A program made the translations under genes and the position numbers. The notes under the pieces were generated by a model that was not told where the DNA came from, ran no database searches, and saw only the letters and a list, made by a program, of their open reading frames with translations. Shown in pieces: positions 50,011 through 58,650 of a DNA stretch of 64,000 bases (the first letter of the stretch is position 1; every line of letters begins with the position of its first letter). Source of the DNA: an uncultured Clostridia bacterium. GTDB lineage: Bacteria; Bacillota; Clostridia; Oscillospirales; Oscillospiraceae. Where the stretch lies: contig CAMVAV010000007.1 of assembly GCA_947165595.1 (NCBI GenBank), positions 1-64,000 on the forward strand. Reading direction: 5' to 3'.

Positions 50011-50577
50011 ATGCCGAAATTCTTTACCGCGCTCGACAGGCTCAAGCCTGCGTACGACTTTACCTACAAGCTCTTTCTGCTGATCTGCAAGGTCCTGCTG
50101 GTCGCCGATATCCTCATCACCTCCTACGCCGTGCTCGGGCGCTACTGCCAGCAGCTTTCGCGCAACAACGCCTCGTTTGCTTTTCTCTCCGCCATCTCCG
50201 ACCCCTCCTGGACGGAGGAGATCGTTCTCACCGCCATGAGCTATATGGCGGTGCTCTCCGCGGCGCTCGCCATCCGCCGAGGGGCGCATATCCGCATGAC
50301 CGCGTTCGACCGGTATCTCTCCAAAAAGCTCCTCATGGTGCTCGACGTGCTGGCGGACATCGCCGTGCTGGCGCTGGGCGTCATTATGATGGTCGTCGGC
50401 TGGCAGTATGCCACGACGCTCGGCGCGCGCGGGTTCTACGTTTCGCTTCCGAAGCTCAGCCGCTTCTGGATGTACTTTCCCGTTCCGCTGGCAGGGCTCG
50501 CGATGATCGTCTTCGAGCTCGAGTCTCTGTTCAACAACATCAAGAAATTTTATGTCGGTGAGGAGGCGAAGAAATGA
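50011..50577 (+). CDS. dctQ: TRAP transporter small permease DctQ
   Basis: A 188-residue four-helix membrane protein of the DctQ class, the small subunit that pairs with DctM in sodium-driven substrate uptake. Hydrophobic segments fall at about 22-45, 70-88, 108-132 and 148-168; SWTEEIVLTAMSYMAVLSAALAIRRGAHIRM is the usual central motif. ATG 50011 follows GAAGGAGA. It overlaps dctM by 4 nt. Confidence 0.93.
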   Translation: MPKFFTALDRLKPAYDFTYKLFLLICKVLLVADILITSYAVLGRYCQQLSRNNASFAFLSAISDPSWTEEIVLTAMSYMAVLSAALAIRRGAHIRMTAFDRYLSKKLLMVLDVLADIAVLALGVIMMVVGWQYATTLGARGFYVSLPKLSRFWMYFPVPLAGLAMIVFELESLFNNIKKFYVGEEAKK

Positions 50578-51884
50578 GCGCACAATCCCTTGCGATCCTG
50601 GTGCTTCTCGGCTCCTTCGCGCTGATGATCCTGCTGCGCTTCCCGATCGCCTACGCCGTGGGGCTCTCCTCCGTCTTCTGTATGCTCGTGCAGGGCAACA
50701 GCCTGTTCGACGTCTGCCGCCTGATGGTCAAGGGCATCAGCTCGTTCTCGCTCATGGCGGTGCCGTTTTTCATCACGATGGGCGTGCTGATGGGCACCGG
50801 CGGCATCTCCGACAAGCTGATCGCGCTGGCGAATTCGCTCGTCGGCTGGATGCGCGGCGGCCTCGCGATGGTCAACATCGTCGCCAGCTACTTCTTCGGC
50901 GGCATCTCCGGCTCCGCCGCGGCGGACACCGCCTCCCTCGGCTCCATTCTCATTCCGATGATGGAGAATCAGGGCTACGACGGCGACTTTTCCACTGCCG
51001 TGACGATCACCTCCTCCTGCGAGGGGCTGCTCGTCCCGCCGAGTCACAACATGGTCATCTACGCCATGACCGCGGGCGGCATCTCCGTCGGCGCGCTGTT
51101 CCTCGCGGGCTATCTGCCCGGCGCGGTGCTCGCGATCTCGCTGATGATCGGCTCGTACATCATCTCCGTCAAGCGCAGTTACCCCAAGGGCGAGAAATTC
51201 CACCTCGGCAACTTCCTCAAGCAGCTCGGCGTGTCGATCTGGGCGCTGCTCGCGATCATCATCGTGGTCGTCGGCGTCGTCGGCGGCGCGTTCACCGCGA
51301 CCGAGTCCGCCGCCATCGCCGTCATCTACTCGCTGATCGTCTCGGTCTTCGTCTATAAGGGACTGGACTGGAAGGGCGTGTGGAAGGCGCTGGACGACTG
51401 CGTCAACACGCTCGCCATCGTGCTCATCCTGATCGCGACCTCCGCCGTGTTCGGCAACTGCCTGACGATCCTGCACGTGCCCGACCTCGCCGCGAAGGCG
51501 ATCATCAGCCTGACGGACAACCGCATCGTGCTGATCCTTCTCATCAACCTCATTTTGCTGGTGCTCGGCTGCATCATGGACATGGCGCCGATCATTCTGA
51601 TCGCGACGCCCATTCTGCTGCCCATCGCCACGCAGTACTGCGGGCTCGACCCGGTGCAGTTCGGCATCATCGTCGTTCTGAACTGCGGCATCGGGCTTCT
51701 GACGCCGCCGGTCGGCGCGGTGCTGTTCATCGGCTCCGCCGTCGCAAAGCTTCCGATGGAGAAGGTCGTCAAGGCGACGCTTCCGTTCTACATCTGCATG
51801 ATCATCACGCTGCTGCTGATCTCCTTCTTCCCGGACATCAGCCTGCTGCTCCCGAAGCTCTGGGGCGGCTACATCCCCGCGTGA
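50574..51884 (+). CDS. dctM: TRAP transporter large permease DctM
   Basis: A 436-residue membrane protein of the DctM class with 11-12 hydrophobic segments, the channel-forming subunit. Family motifs are visible: [20 protein letters not shown] and [10 protein letters not shown] near the first half, and [12 protein letters not shown] in the second half, the repeated elements that bind sodium and substrate in this family. It is coupled to dctQ and followed 22 nt later by uxuA. Confidence 0.95.
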   Translation: MSAQSLAILVLLGSFALMILLRFPIAYAVGLSSVFCMLVQGNSLFDVCRLMVKGISSFSLMAVPFFITMGVLMGTGGISDKLIALANSLVGWMRGGLAMVNIVASYFFGGISGSAAADTASLGSILIPMMENQGYDGDFSTAVTITSSCEGLLVPPSHNMVIYAMTAGGISVGALFLAGYLPGAVLAISLMIGSYIISVKRSYPKGEKFHLGNFLKQLGVSIWALLAIIIVVVGVVGGAFTATESAAIAVIYSLIVSVFVYKGLDWKGVWKALDDCVNTLAIVLILIATSAVFGNCLTILHVPDLAAKAIISLTDNRIVLILLINLILLVLGCIMDMAPIILIATPILLPIATQYCGLDPVQFGIIVVLNCGIGLLTPPVGAVLFIGSAVAKLPMEKVVKATLPFYICMIITLLLISFFPDISLLLPKLWGGYIPA

Positions 51885-51906
51885 GCGCCGAAAGGAGCGC
51901 GACAAC

Positions 51907-52992
51907 ATGAAAATGACATTCCGCTGGTACGGCGCGAACAGCGACAGCGTCACCCTCTCCCAGATCCGCCAGATCCCCGGCATGACCGGGATCATGGGCT
52001 TTCTCGACTACAAGGCGGCGGGCGAGGTCTGGAACGAGGACGAGATCAGGGCGTATATCGACGAGGTGCACGCCGCCGGACTTGCCTGCGAGGTCATCGA
52101 GTCCGTCAACGTCCACGAGGACATCAAGATGGGCCTCCCCACCCGCGACCAATACATCGAGAACTACCGCGCGACGATCCGCAGCCTCGCCAAATACGGC
52201 GTAAAGGTCATCGTCTACAACTTCATGCCGGTGTTCGACTGGCTGCGCACCGATCTGGCGCGCGTGATCCCGGAGGACGGCTCGAACAGCCTCTACTTCG
52301 ACGAGGCGGAGCTCGGGGACATGGGACCGCTTGACATCGTGCGCAGCACCATCTCGAACAGCAACGGCTTCACGCTCCCCGGCTGGGAGCCGGAGCGGCT
52401 CGCCGAGCTGGAAACCACGCTCGAGCGCTACCGCTCCGTCACGCCCGACGGCCTGCGGGAAAACTTCAAATATTTCCTCGACGGGATCATCCCGGTCTGC
52501 GAGGAGTGCGGCGTCGTGATGGCGTGCCACCCCGACGATCCCGCGTGGCCGATCTTCGGACTGCCGCGCATCGCGCACTCGCAGGCGGACTTCGATAAGA
52601 TCGTCGCCCTGCACGACTCGCCGAGCAACACCGTCTGCCTTTGCACCGGCTCGCTCGGCTCCGATCCCGCGAACGACGTTGTGGCGGCGATCCGGCACTT
52701 CGGCGCGATGGACCGCATCGGCTGCCTGCACGTGCGCAACATCAAGCACCTCGGGCACCACAGGTTCCGCGAGTCCGCGCACCTCAGCGAGGCGGGTAGC
52801 CTCGACCTCTATGAGATCATGCGCGCCGTCCACGACGCCTGCCCCGACGCCTATATCCGCCCCGATCACGGGCGCATGATCTGGGGCGAGGTCGGACGTC
52901 CGGGCTACGGGCTCTACGACCGCGCGCTGGGCGCGGCCTATCTGAACGGCCTGTGGGAGGCCATCGACAAATCCGCAAAGCGAGGCGAGTGA
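51907..52992 (+). CDS. uxuA: Mannonate dehydratase UxuA
   Basis: Dehydrates D-mannonate to KDG in the glucuronate branch. This 361-residue TIM-barrel protein begins [25 protein letters not shown], typical of UxuA. Metal and substrate motifs include [42 protein letters not shown] and [12 protein letters not shown]. It is full length, sits 22 nt after dctM and 2 nt before uxuB, and shares its KDG product with the uxaA pathway. Confidence 0.95.
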   Translation: MKMTFRWYGANSDSVTLSQIRQIPGMTGIMGFLDYKAAGEVWNEDEIRAYIDEVHAAGLACEVIESVNVHEDIKMGLPTRDQYIENYRATIRSLAKYGVKVIVYNFMPVFDWLRTDLARVIPEDGSNSLYFDEAELGDMGPLDIVRSTISNSNGFTLPGWEPERLAELETTLERYRSVTPDGLRENFKYFLDGIIPVCEECGVVMACHPDDPAWPIFGLPRIAHSQADFDKIVALHDSPSNTVCLCTGSLGSDPANDVVAAIRHFGAMDRIGCLHVRNIKHLGHHRFRESAHLSEAGSLDLYEIMRAVHDACPDAYIRPDHGRMIWGEVGRPGYGLYDRALGAAYLNGLWEAIDKSAKRGE

Positions 52993-52994
52993 CC

Positions 52995-54590
52995 ATGCTG
53001 CATCTGAACAACGAGGGCCTGCGCGATCGCGCCGCGTGGGAGGCGGCGGGCTACGCCCTTCCCCGCTTCGACCGCGCCGCGATGCTGGAGGAGACCCGCC
53101 GCGCGCCGCAGTGGGTCCACTTCGGCGCGGGCAACATCTTCAAGGCGTTTCAGGCGGTCGAGGCGCAAAAGCTGCTGGACGCCGGCGCGCTGCGCTCCGG
53201 CATCGTCGCCGTCGAGCGCTCCGAATCGCCGGAAAAGCGCGCGAGCTACGAGGCGCACGACTGCCTGACGGTGCTGGTGACGCTCAAGGCGGACGGCACG
53301 GTGGAGAAATCCGTCGTCGGCAGCGTCGCCGAGGTGTGCTGGCTCCTCTCCGGCGAGGCGGGCGCGCACGGACGCCTGCGCGAGGTGTTCACCGCCCCGT
53401 CGCTCCGGCTCGCGAGCTTCACCATCACGGAAAAGGGCTACCGCGTCGACGGCGCGGACGGGGACCTCGCCGCCGGTCCGGACGCCGCGCGGGGCTACTG
53501 GGGGCGCGTGACCGCGCTGCTCCACGCCCGCTGGCAGGCAAACGCCGCGCCGCTCGCGCTGGTGAGCATGGACAACTGCTCCCACAACGGCGACAAGCTG
53601 AAGGAGGCCGTGATGACCTTCGCCCGCGGCTGGGCGGAGCGCGGGCTCGTGCCGGAGGCGTTTGTTTCGTACCTCACGGAAAAGATCAGCTTCCCGTGGA
53701 CGATGATCGACAAGATCACGCCCGCGCCGGACGCGTCCGTCGCGGAGCTGCTGCGCGCGGACGGGCTGGAGCTCGAAGCCGCCGTCACCGCGCGCGGGAC
53801 GCATATCGCCCCCTTCGTCAACGCGGAGGAGAGCGAATACCTCGTCGTGGAGGACGACTTCCCCAACGGAAGGCCGCCGCTGGAGCAGACGGGCGTGCTG
53901 TTCACCGACCGGGACACCGTCAGCCGCGCCGAACGCATGAAGGTCTGCACCTGCCTCAACCCGCTGCACACCGCGCTCGCCGTGTCTGGCTGCCTTCTGG
54001 GCTACACGCGCATCTCCGAGGAGATGAAGGACCCCGAGCTGGTCCGGCTCGTGCGCGGCATCGGCTATGACGAGGGGCTGCCCGTCGTGACCGACCCCGG
54101 CGTCCTCGACCCGCGCGAATTTCTGGACACGGCGGTCAATGTCCGCATCCCCAATCCCTTCCTGCCCGACACGCCCCAGCGCATTGCCACCGACACCTCG
54201 CAGAAGGTGCCGATCCGCTTCGGCGAGACCATCAAAAGCTACGCCGAACGCCCGGGCCTCGATCCGGCGGGGCTGACGTTCATTCCGCTCGCCATCGCAC
54301 TCTGGCTGCGCTACCTGCTGGCGGTCGACGACGCGCTCAGGCCGTTTCCGTGCAGCGGCGACCCGATGCTCGACACGCTGCAGGCGCAGCTCTCCGGCGT
54401 CCGCCCCGGCGAGCCGGAGACCGCGACCGACGAGCGGCTCGCGCCCATTCTCTCCGACCGGGCGCTCTTCGCGTCGGACCTGGTCGCGCTCGGGCTCGCG
54501 CCGAAGATCGGCGGTATGCTGCGCGAGCTGCTCTCCGGCCCTGGCGCGGTGCGCGCGACACTTAAAAAATACACGGCGGAAACGCCGTGA
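52995..54590 (+). CDS. uxuB: Fructuronate reductase UxuB (mannitol dehydrogenase family)
   Basis: NADH-dependent reduction of D-fructuronate to D-mannonate, the UxuA substrate. A 531-residue polyol dehydrogenase with the N-terminal cofactor motif VHFGAGNIFKAFQAVEAQ, a central SMDNCSHNGDKL and the catalytic region with Lys and CLNPLHTALAVSGCLLG. ATG 52995 is used because it follows GAGGCGAG and begins where homology begins. It is a little longer than the E. coli enzyme. Its place next to uxuA decides the substrate. Confidence 0.92.
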   Translation: MLHLNNEGLRDRAAWEAAGYALPRFDRAAMLEETRRAPQWVHFGAGNIFKAFQAVEAQKLLDAGALRSGIVAVERSESPEKRASYEAHDCLTVLVTLKADGTVEKSVVGSVAEVCWLLSGEAGAHGRLREVFTAPSLRLASFTITEKGYRVDGADGDLAAGPDAARGYWGRVTALLHARWQANAAPLALVSMDNCSHNGDKLKEAVMTFARGWAERGLVPEAFVSYLTEKISFPWTMIDKITPAPDASVAELLRADGLELEAAVTARGTHIAPFVNAEESEYLVVEDDFPNGRPPLEQTGVLFTDRDTVSRAERMKVCTCLNPLHTALAVSGCLLGYTRISEEMKDPELVRLVRGIGYDEGLPVVTDPGVLDPREFLDTAVNVRIPNPFLPDTPQRIATDTSQKVPIRFGETIKSYAERPGLDPAGLTFIPLAIALWLRYLLAVDDALRPFPCSGDPMLDTLQAQLSGVRPGEPETATDERLAPILSDRALFASDLVALGLAPKIGGMLRELLSGPGAVRATLKKYTAETP

Positions 54591-54605
54591 CGGGAGGCGA
54601 CGCCC

Positions 54606-55286
54606 ATGCAGATTCTGGAACGGCTGCCGCGGGAGACCGGCCGGGACTATGCCCTGCGCACGCTCAAGGAAAACATCATCCATCTGCATCTCGAGCCCGG
54701 CAGCCAGATCAGCGAAAACGAGCTTGCCGCCGAGATGGGGCTCAGCCGCACGCCGGTGCGCGAGGCGATCATTGAGCTGAGCAAGGTCAAAATCGTCGAC
54801 GTCCAGCCGCAAAAAAAGAGCACGGTGGCGCTGATCGACTACGCGATGGTGGATGAGGCGCGTTTTCTGCGCAACCTGCTCGAGTGCGCCGTGGTGGAGC
54901 TGGACTGCGAGCTTGCGACGCCGCAGGACATTGAGCGTCTGCGGGAGAACGTGCGGCTGCAGAACTTCTATCTGGAAAGCCGCTCCCCCGACGCGCTGAT
55001 GGCTCTGGACGACGAGCTGCACAGGACGTTTTTCGAGATCGCGCAGAAAACGCAGGTATACGAGCTCATGCAGGGCATCTCCATCCACTTCGACCGGGTG
55101 CGCTCGATGGCGCTCTCCTCGGTCAGGGAGGTCAAGATCGTCGAGGATCACGCGGGCATCGTCAACGCGATCCGGGACAAGGACGCCGCCCTCGCCCGCA
55201 GCCTGATGGAAAAGCACCTCAACCGCTACAAGGTCGACTCCGCCGCTATCCGGGAGACCTATCCGCAGTACTTCCCCAAATCGTAA
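54606..55286 (+). CDS. GntR family regulator with FCD domain (UxuR/ExuR-like)
   Basis: A 226-residue regulator. The N-terminal winged helix-turn-helix (about 10-75) contains ISENELAAEMGLSRTPVREAI, and the all-helical FCD effector domain (about 85-215) has metal-binding Asp/His positions (DDELHRTF, EDHAGIVNAI, LMEKHLN). FCD regulators of uronate operons respond to hexuronates. It is encoded 15 nt after uxuB, so it probably represses its own operon through the GTATAC palindrome upstream of dctP. Confidence 0.9.
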   Translation: MQILERLPRETGRDYALRTLKENIIHLHLEPGSQISENELAAEMGLSRTPVREAIIELSKVKIVDVQPQKKSTVALIDYAMVDEARFLRNLLECAVVELDCELATPQDIERLRENVRLQNFYLESRSPDALMALDDELHRTFFEIAQKTQVYELMQGISIHFDRVRSMALSSVREVKIVEDHAGIVNAIRDKDAALARSLMEKHLNRYKVDSAAIRETYPQYFPKS

Positions 55287-55302
55287 AGGAGGCCGAAAGC
55301 CC

Positions 55303-55647
55303 ATGCCCATTCCCGAAAAGCACGCGCGCTGGGTCCCGCACGCCGGCACGCTTCCCCAGAGCGGCGGCGAGGGCGTGACGCGCCGCATCCTCGCCTACAC
55401 GGACGGGCTCATGTGCGTGGAAAACACGTTTGAGACCGGCGCCGCCGGCGCGCTGCACTCCCACCCGCACACGCAGATCACCTACATCGTCTCCGGGCGC
55501 TTCTCCTTCACCATCGACGGGGAAACGCGCGTTGTCGAAGCCGGAGACACCCTGCTCAAGGAAAACGGCGTCGTCCACGGCTGCACCTGTCTGGAGGCGG
55601 GCGTCCTGCTCGATATCTTCACCCCCATGCGCGAGGACTTTCTTTGA
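55303..55647 (+). CDS. kdgF: KdgF-like cupin (unsaturated uronate ring opening)
   Basis: A single-domain cupin of 114 residues. The metal-binding motif HSHPHTQITYIVSGRFSFTI, the second motif with His in NGVVHGCTCLEAG and the ending LDIFTPMREDF are characteristic of KdgF, which turns 4,5-unsaturated galacturonate or glucuronate into the linear 5-keto-4-deoxyuronate used by KduI. It is the last gene of the TRAP-uxu operon. It would link the GH105 product to kduI/kduD. A generic sugar-binding cupin is the alternative. Confidence 0.75.
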   Translation: MPIPEKHARWVPHAGTLPQSGGEGVTRRILAYTDGLMCVENTFETGAAGALHSHPHTQITYIVSGRFSFTIDGETRVVEAGDTLLKENGVVHGCTCLEAGVLLDIFTPMREDFL

Positions 55648-55663
55648 ACGCCGTCCCGCGCGG

Positions 55664-55891
55664 AGCGGCCAAAGGGGCTTTCAAAAAAGTGCAAGCACTT
55701 TTTTGAAAAAGCTTCCGCTGCGCTTCCCGCACGCCAAAGGCGCACGGGCGCTTCGCGTAAGGTGTTTTTTCTGACGCGCATGTCGTCAGAAAAAACGATC
55801 CGATTCCTTTCGCGCCTGCGGGCGCGAAACCCTGCGGAGCATTCTTTGACAAGCTGAGGGGATGTGAAAAACTCACGTTTTTCACATCCCC
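55664..55891. repeat. Hairpin-rich intergenic stretch (55648-55944 holds no gene)
   Basis: Perfect inverted repeats follow one another: 12 bp at 55681-55706, 13 bp at 55764-55796, 9 bp at 55808-55829 and 15 bp at 55858-55891. The first may end the dctP-kdgF operon. No open frame with coding character or terminal repeats with a target duplication were found here, so it is described only as a structured, probably repetitive element. Confidence 0.5.
55858..55891. terminator. Hairpin nearly identical to the one at 18.8 kb
   Basis: A perfect 15-bp stem (55858-55872 with 55877-55891) and loop TCAC. The core GATGTGAAAAAC-TCAC-GTTTTTCACATC matches the uxaA terminator at 18831-18874 apart from one A-T pair. 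It sits 54 nt after the stop of the convergent lipoprotein gene and may terminate it. Confidence 0.5.
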
Positions 55892-55944
55892 GTCTTGTCT
55901 ATTATCCGTTTTTACCGGTGCGGTTCAACCCCGCGGGACTATTC

Positions 55945-57279
55945 TCAGAAGAGCCAGATCAGATCGTTGTCATACTGCATGAGCAGCCATTCGACGCTTC
56001 GGCCGCCGTCCGGCTCACGCATCCGATAGAGGGAGAGGTAAATATTTCCCTCGTCGCTTTCCAGGCAGATGTCATTCGTGTTGATGGGTTCCCACCGGAC
56101 GTCCCGCTTCTCGCTGCCGAGCACGAACGTGCCCGTGCCGTCGGTATTCAGATCGAACGAGGCGATCAGCGACGGCGCGCTGTCCTGCCCCATCAGTCCC
56201 AGATACTCCGTTTCGCCGGACTGCGGATCGACCGTGATAAAGCCGATCCAGTTGCTCGGCCCGAGCAGGGTATCCTCAAAGGCGATCTGCTCCATCTGCT
56301 CCGGATAAAAGCAATAGCTCTCCTCCAGCGTTTCGCCGCGGTCCGGATACGACAGGATGTCGCCCCAGGTGCAGTTTTCAAAAAAGGCGGTGTTCCGGAA
56401 ATACCAGCCGGTGCTCTCCCCATCGTCGAAGCTGCAGTTGATGAAGTTGAGCCGCGACGCCTTCGTCGGTTCATAGTACCCGCCCGAACCGGAGCCGCTG
56501 AAGACGCAGTCGGCAAAGGTGAAATCGCCCATGCCCTCCTCGATGACCAGCGAGCCGTAGGCGCAGTCCCGGATCGTGGAATCGGAAACGGTGAGATCGC
56601 CGCTGCCGTCCGTGGCGCAGACGCCGTACACGCCGCAGCCGTAGAGGTCCATGTCACGCAGCTCGACGTCCCGACAGTGCGCGAAATCCAGCACGTTTCC
56701 GGAGCAGTCGCCCGCCTCGGTGTGACCCATGGTCAGACCGGACAGCTCGATCCCGGAGCAGTTTTCAAAGTTCAGCACCGCGGCATAGCGCGGCTCGGTC
56801 ACAAGCTCCGTCTCCGCGGGATCGTCGCCGCCGCCCCTGACGGAAAGGCCGTTCACGTCGCAGATCGTGACCTCCACGCCGTCGAACACGGCGCCGAGCT
56901 TCACATACGGGTGCTCCTCGTTCCACGCGTCGCAGTCCCGCACGTTCGGATAGTTCCGCAGAAAGTCCGTGAGATTGTATTTCCCCGCCTCAAGAACGAT
57001 CTTCGTGTCCGGCGCGATCGCCTCCAGCAGCTCCTCCGCGGAGCCGACATGGAGCGCGTCGTCCGCCGGGGCGGGCGGGACCGTGTTGATGGTCTCATCG
57101 GGTTTCGCGGCGGGCGCCGGAGCGGGCGTCTGCGGGCTCGCGGGTGCGGCGGGCTGCTCCGCGGGCTGCTCCGGCGCGGGCTCCGGCGGCTTCTCCGCGG
57201 CGCAGCCTGCCAGCGCGCAGATCGCCAGCGCCGCCAAAAGCGCGAGAATTCCGCTGCAAAGCTTTCTCATTTTCTTCAT
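55945..57279 (-). CDS. Lipoprotein with right-handed beta-helix domain
   Basis: A 444-residue surface lipoprotein. The signal peptide ends in ALAGC (Cys near 26), then there is a Pro/Ala/Glu-rich spacer to about 75, then a beta-helix of about 200 residues (EAGKYNLTDFL, GLSVRGGGDD, FENCSGIELSGLTMGHT, FAHCRDVELRDMDLYG, FADCVFSGSG) as in pectate-lyase-like proteins. The last 140 residues form a beta-rich tail (WEPINTNDICLESDEGNIYLSLYRM). I see no catalytic Asp/Arg set of a lyase or GH28, so binding or structural roles are as likely as catalysis. A promoter lies about 120 nt upstream. Confidence 0.75.
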   Translation of the reverse strand: MKKMRKLCSGILALLAALAICALAGCAAEKPPEPAPEQPAEQPAAPASPQTPAPAPAAKPDETINTVPPAPADDALHVGSAEELLEAIAPDTKIVLEAGKYNLTDFLRNYPNVRDCDAWNEEHPYVKLGAVFDGVEVTICDVNGLSVRGGGDDPAETELVTEPRYAAVLNFENCSGIELSGLTMGHTEAGDCSGNVLDFAHCRDVELRDMDLYGCGVYGVCATDGSGDLTVSDSTIRDCAYGSLVIEEGMGDFTFADCVFSGSGSGGYYEPTKASRLNFINCSFDDGESTGWYFRNTAFFENCTWGDILSYPDRGETLEESYCFYPEQMEQIAFEDTLLGPSNWIGFITVDPQSGETEYLGLMGQDSAPSLIASFDLNTDGTGTFVLGSEKRDVRWEPINTNDICLESDEGNIYLSLYRMREPDGGRSVEWLLMQYDNDLIWLF

Positions 57280-57404
57280 ATCGCATCTCCTTTATCCACA
57301 GCCGCGGCTGACCGCGCCGTTATGCGCACCGCTCCCGCCTCTTCTCCGAAAAAGCAGGCCGCCGGGCGCTGCGGGATGTGCCGTTCTCCTCTGCCATCCT
57401 CAAC

Positions 57405-57433
57405 ATTATAGCGTCGTTTGCGCCGATTGGCAA
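57405..57433 (-). promoter_or_regulatory. Promoter of the beta-helix lipoprotein
   Basis: On the minus strand, TTGCCA (57428-57433), a 17-nt spacer and TATAAT (57405-57410). The leader to the ATG is about 120 nt; no riboswitch fold was recognised. This lies in the 322-bp gap 57280-57601, which holds the two divergent promoters and no gene. Confidence 0.65.
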
Positions 57434-57524
57434 TAAGGAATTGACGGTTCCCCGCCGACATCGCCGCCTCGCCTCCGCGCGGCGGCACTGACGCAATATC
57501 GTACGATCAGACGATGCGGAGGGC

Positions 57525-57552
57525 TTGCAGCCGTGCTATAATGTGTTATAAT
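57525..57552 (+). promoter_or_regulatory. Promoter of the tandem lipoproteins
   Basis: TTGCAG (57525-57530), a 16-nt spacer and TATAAT (57547-57552); a second TATAAT lies 10 nt upstream (57537-57542). The 10-bp palindrome ATCGTACGAT at 57498-57507 lies just upstream and may be an operator. Confidence 0.55.
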
Positions 57553-57601
57553 CCATTTGTGTTGTTTTGCATTTGACACGGAGCGAAAAGGAGTGAATGA
57601 C

Positions 57602-58600
57602 ATGCGATTTCTGGCAGTGCTGCTCTCGCTGTTCTCGCTCATCGGGCTGGGCGGATGCAGAGGGGAAACGGCTCCGGAACCCCCGGCAAGCCCCCCTGTC
57701 CAGAAGCCGGAGCAGGAGATCACCTCGGGCGGGGTGACGAATAAAACCGACCCCAACGCGCCGAAGGTGATCGAATCGAAGGACATCTCGGACTACAGCG
57801 TAAATTTCCGTCTCAACGGCGAATGGTCGCCGGGACACAAGAATGTGTTCTTCACCTTCGAGGTCAAGCCCGGCGAAAGCGGCGTTCTGACGGCGTCCGA
57901 GTCCGTCACGGGCGTCAGCGCTCCGGCGGACCGCGCGCTGCTCGACGCGCTGCAGGCGGTGATCGACGCATATCACCTTGCCGGTCAAAACGGCGTCTAT
58001 AAGCTCACGGCGGGCATCGACCCCTCGGAGTTCGGGCCGTCCACGCTGACCGTGCACTACGCCTCGGGCGAGACGCTGACCTTCACGGTCAACAACGATC
58101 CCTATGAGCCCTGGACGCGGGCGACCTATCTTGTCTTTGCCAAATGGTTTGCCGCGCAGGGGATCGACGCCCTGCTCCCGCCCGAGCTGGGAAAGATGGT
58201 GACGGATATCTGGGTCAATATCCGGGACGGCGACAAATCGTATTTCTACGGCTTCGAGGGTGAGCCGAACGATCGGGAGGAGGCCGTTTTCGTCCGCGTC
58301 CGAAACGGAGAGACCGAGCGCGTTCCCATTCGCGACACGCAGCGCTTTTACGACAACCTCAGCACGCTGCTCCGGGACTTCGAGCTCGACAAGTACGACG
58401 CCGCCTCGCCGCTCTACGGCTACGAGCAGACGGAACGGGACAAGGAGGACCCCTCCTCCGCCGATATCCAGCTCACGATCCGGTACGAGGACGGCCACGA
58501 GGTATCGGTCCGGTCGAGCGCCGAGGGCACGATGGAGGACCTTGCGTGGATGATCGACGTTTTGTTCGACTACTTTGACGACCAGTTCCCGAACAGATGA
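57602..58600 (+). CDS. Lipoprotein of unknown function (paralogue 1)
   Basis: A 332-residue protein with a signal peptide and lipobox (LIGLGGC, Cys near 19), then a Pro/Glu-rich spacer and a domain I do not recognise. Landmarks are GGVTNKTDPNAPKVIESKDISDYS, NGEWSPGHKNVFFTFEVKPGESGVLTASE, LTVHYASGETLTFTVNNDPYEPW and FDYFDDQFP at the end. ATG 57602 follows AAAAGGAG. The next gene encodes a close paralogue, so this is a tandem duplication. It is probably outside the membrane; no active-site motif is visible. Confidence 0.75.
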   Translation: MRFLAVLLSLFSLIGLGGCRGETAPEPPASPPVQKPEQEITSGGVTNKTDPNAPKVIESKDISDYSVNFRLNGEWSPGHKNVFFTFEVKPGESGVLTASESVTGVSAPADRALLDALQAVIDAYHLAGQNGVYKLTAGIDPSEFGPSTLTVHYASGETLTFTVNNDPYEPWTRATYLVFAKWFAAQGIDALLPPELGKMVTDIWVNIRDGDKSYFYGFEGEPNDREEAVFVRVRNGETERVPIRDTQRFYDNLSTLLRDFELDKYDAASPLYGYEQTERDKEDPSSADIQLTIRYEDGHEVSVRSSAEGTMEDLAWMIDVLFDYFDDQFPNR

Positions 58601-58650
58601 CGGCAAGCGCGATCCAGGCAAACACGCGAAGCAGGAAAGGACGGTGCGCC

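Noticed and set aside
55648..55944. A second MITE in the kdgF-lipoprotein gap
   Set aside because: Despite the hairpins, no matching terminal inverted repeats or flanking duplication could be identified.
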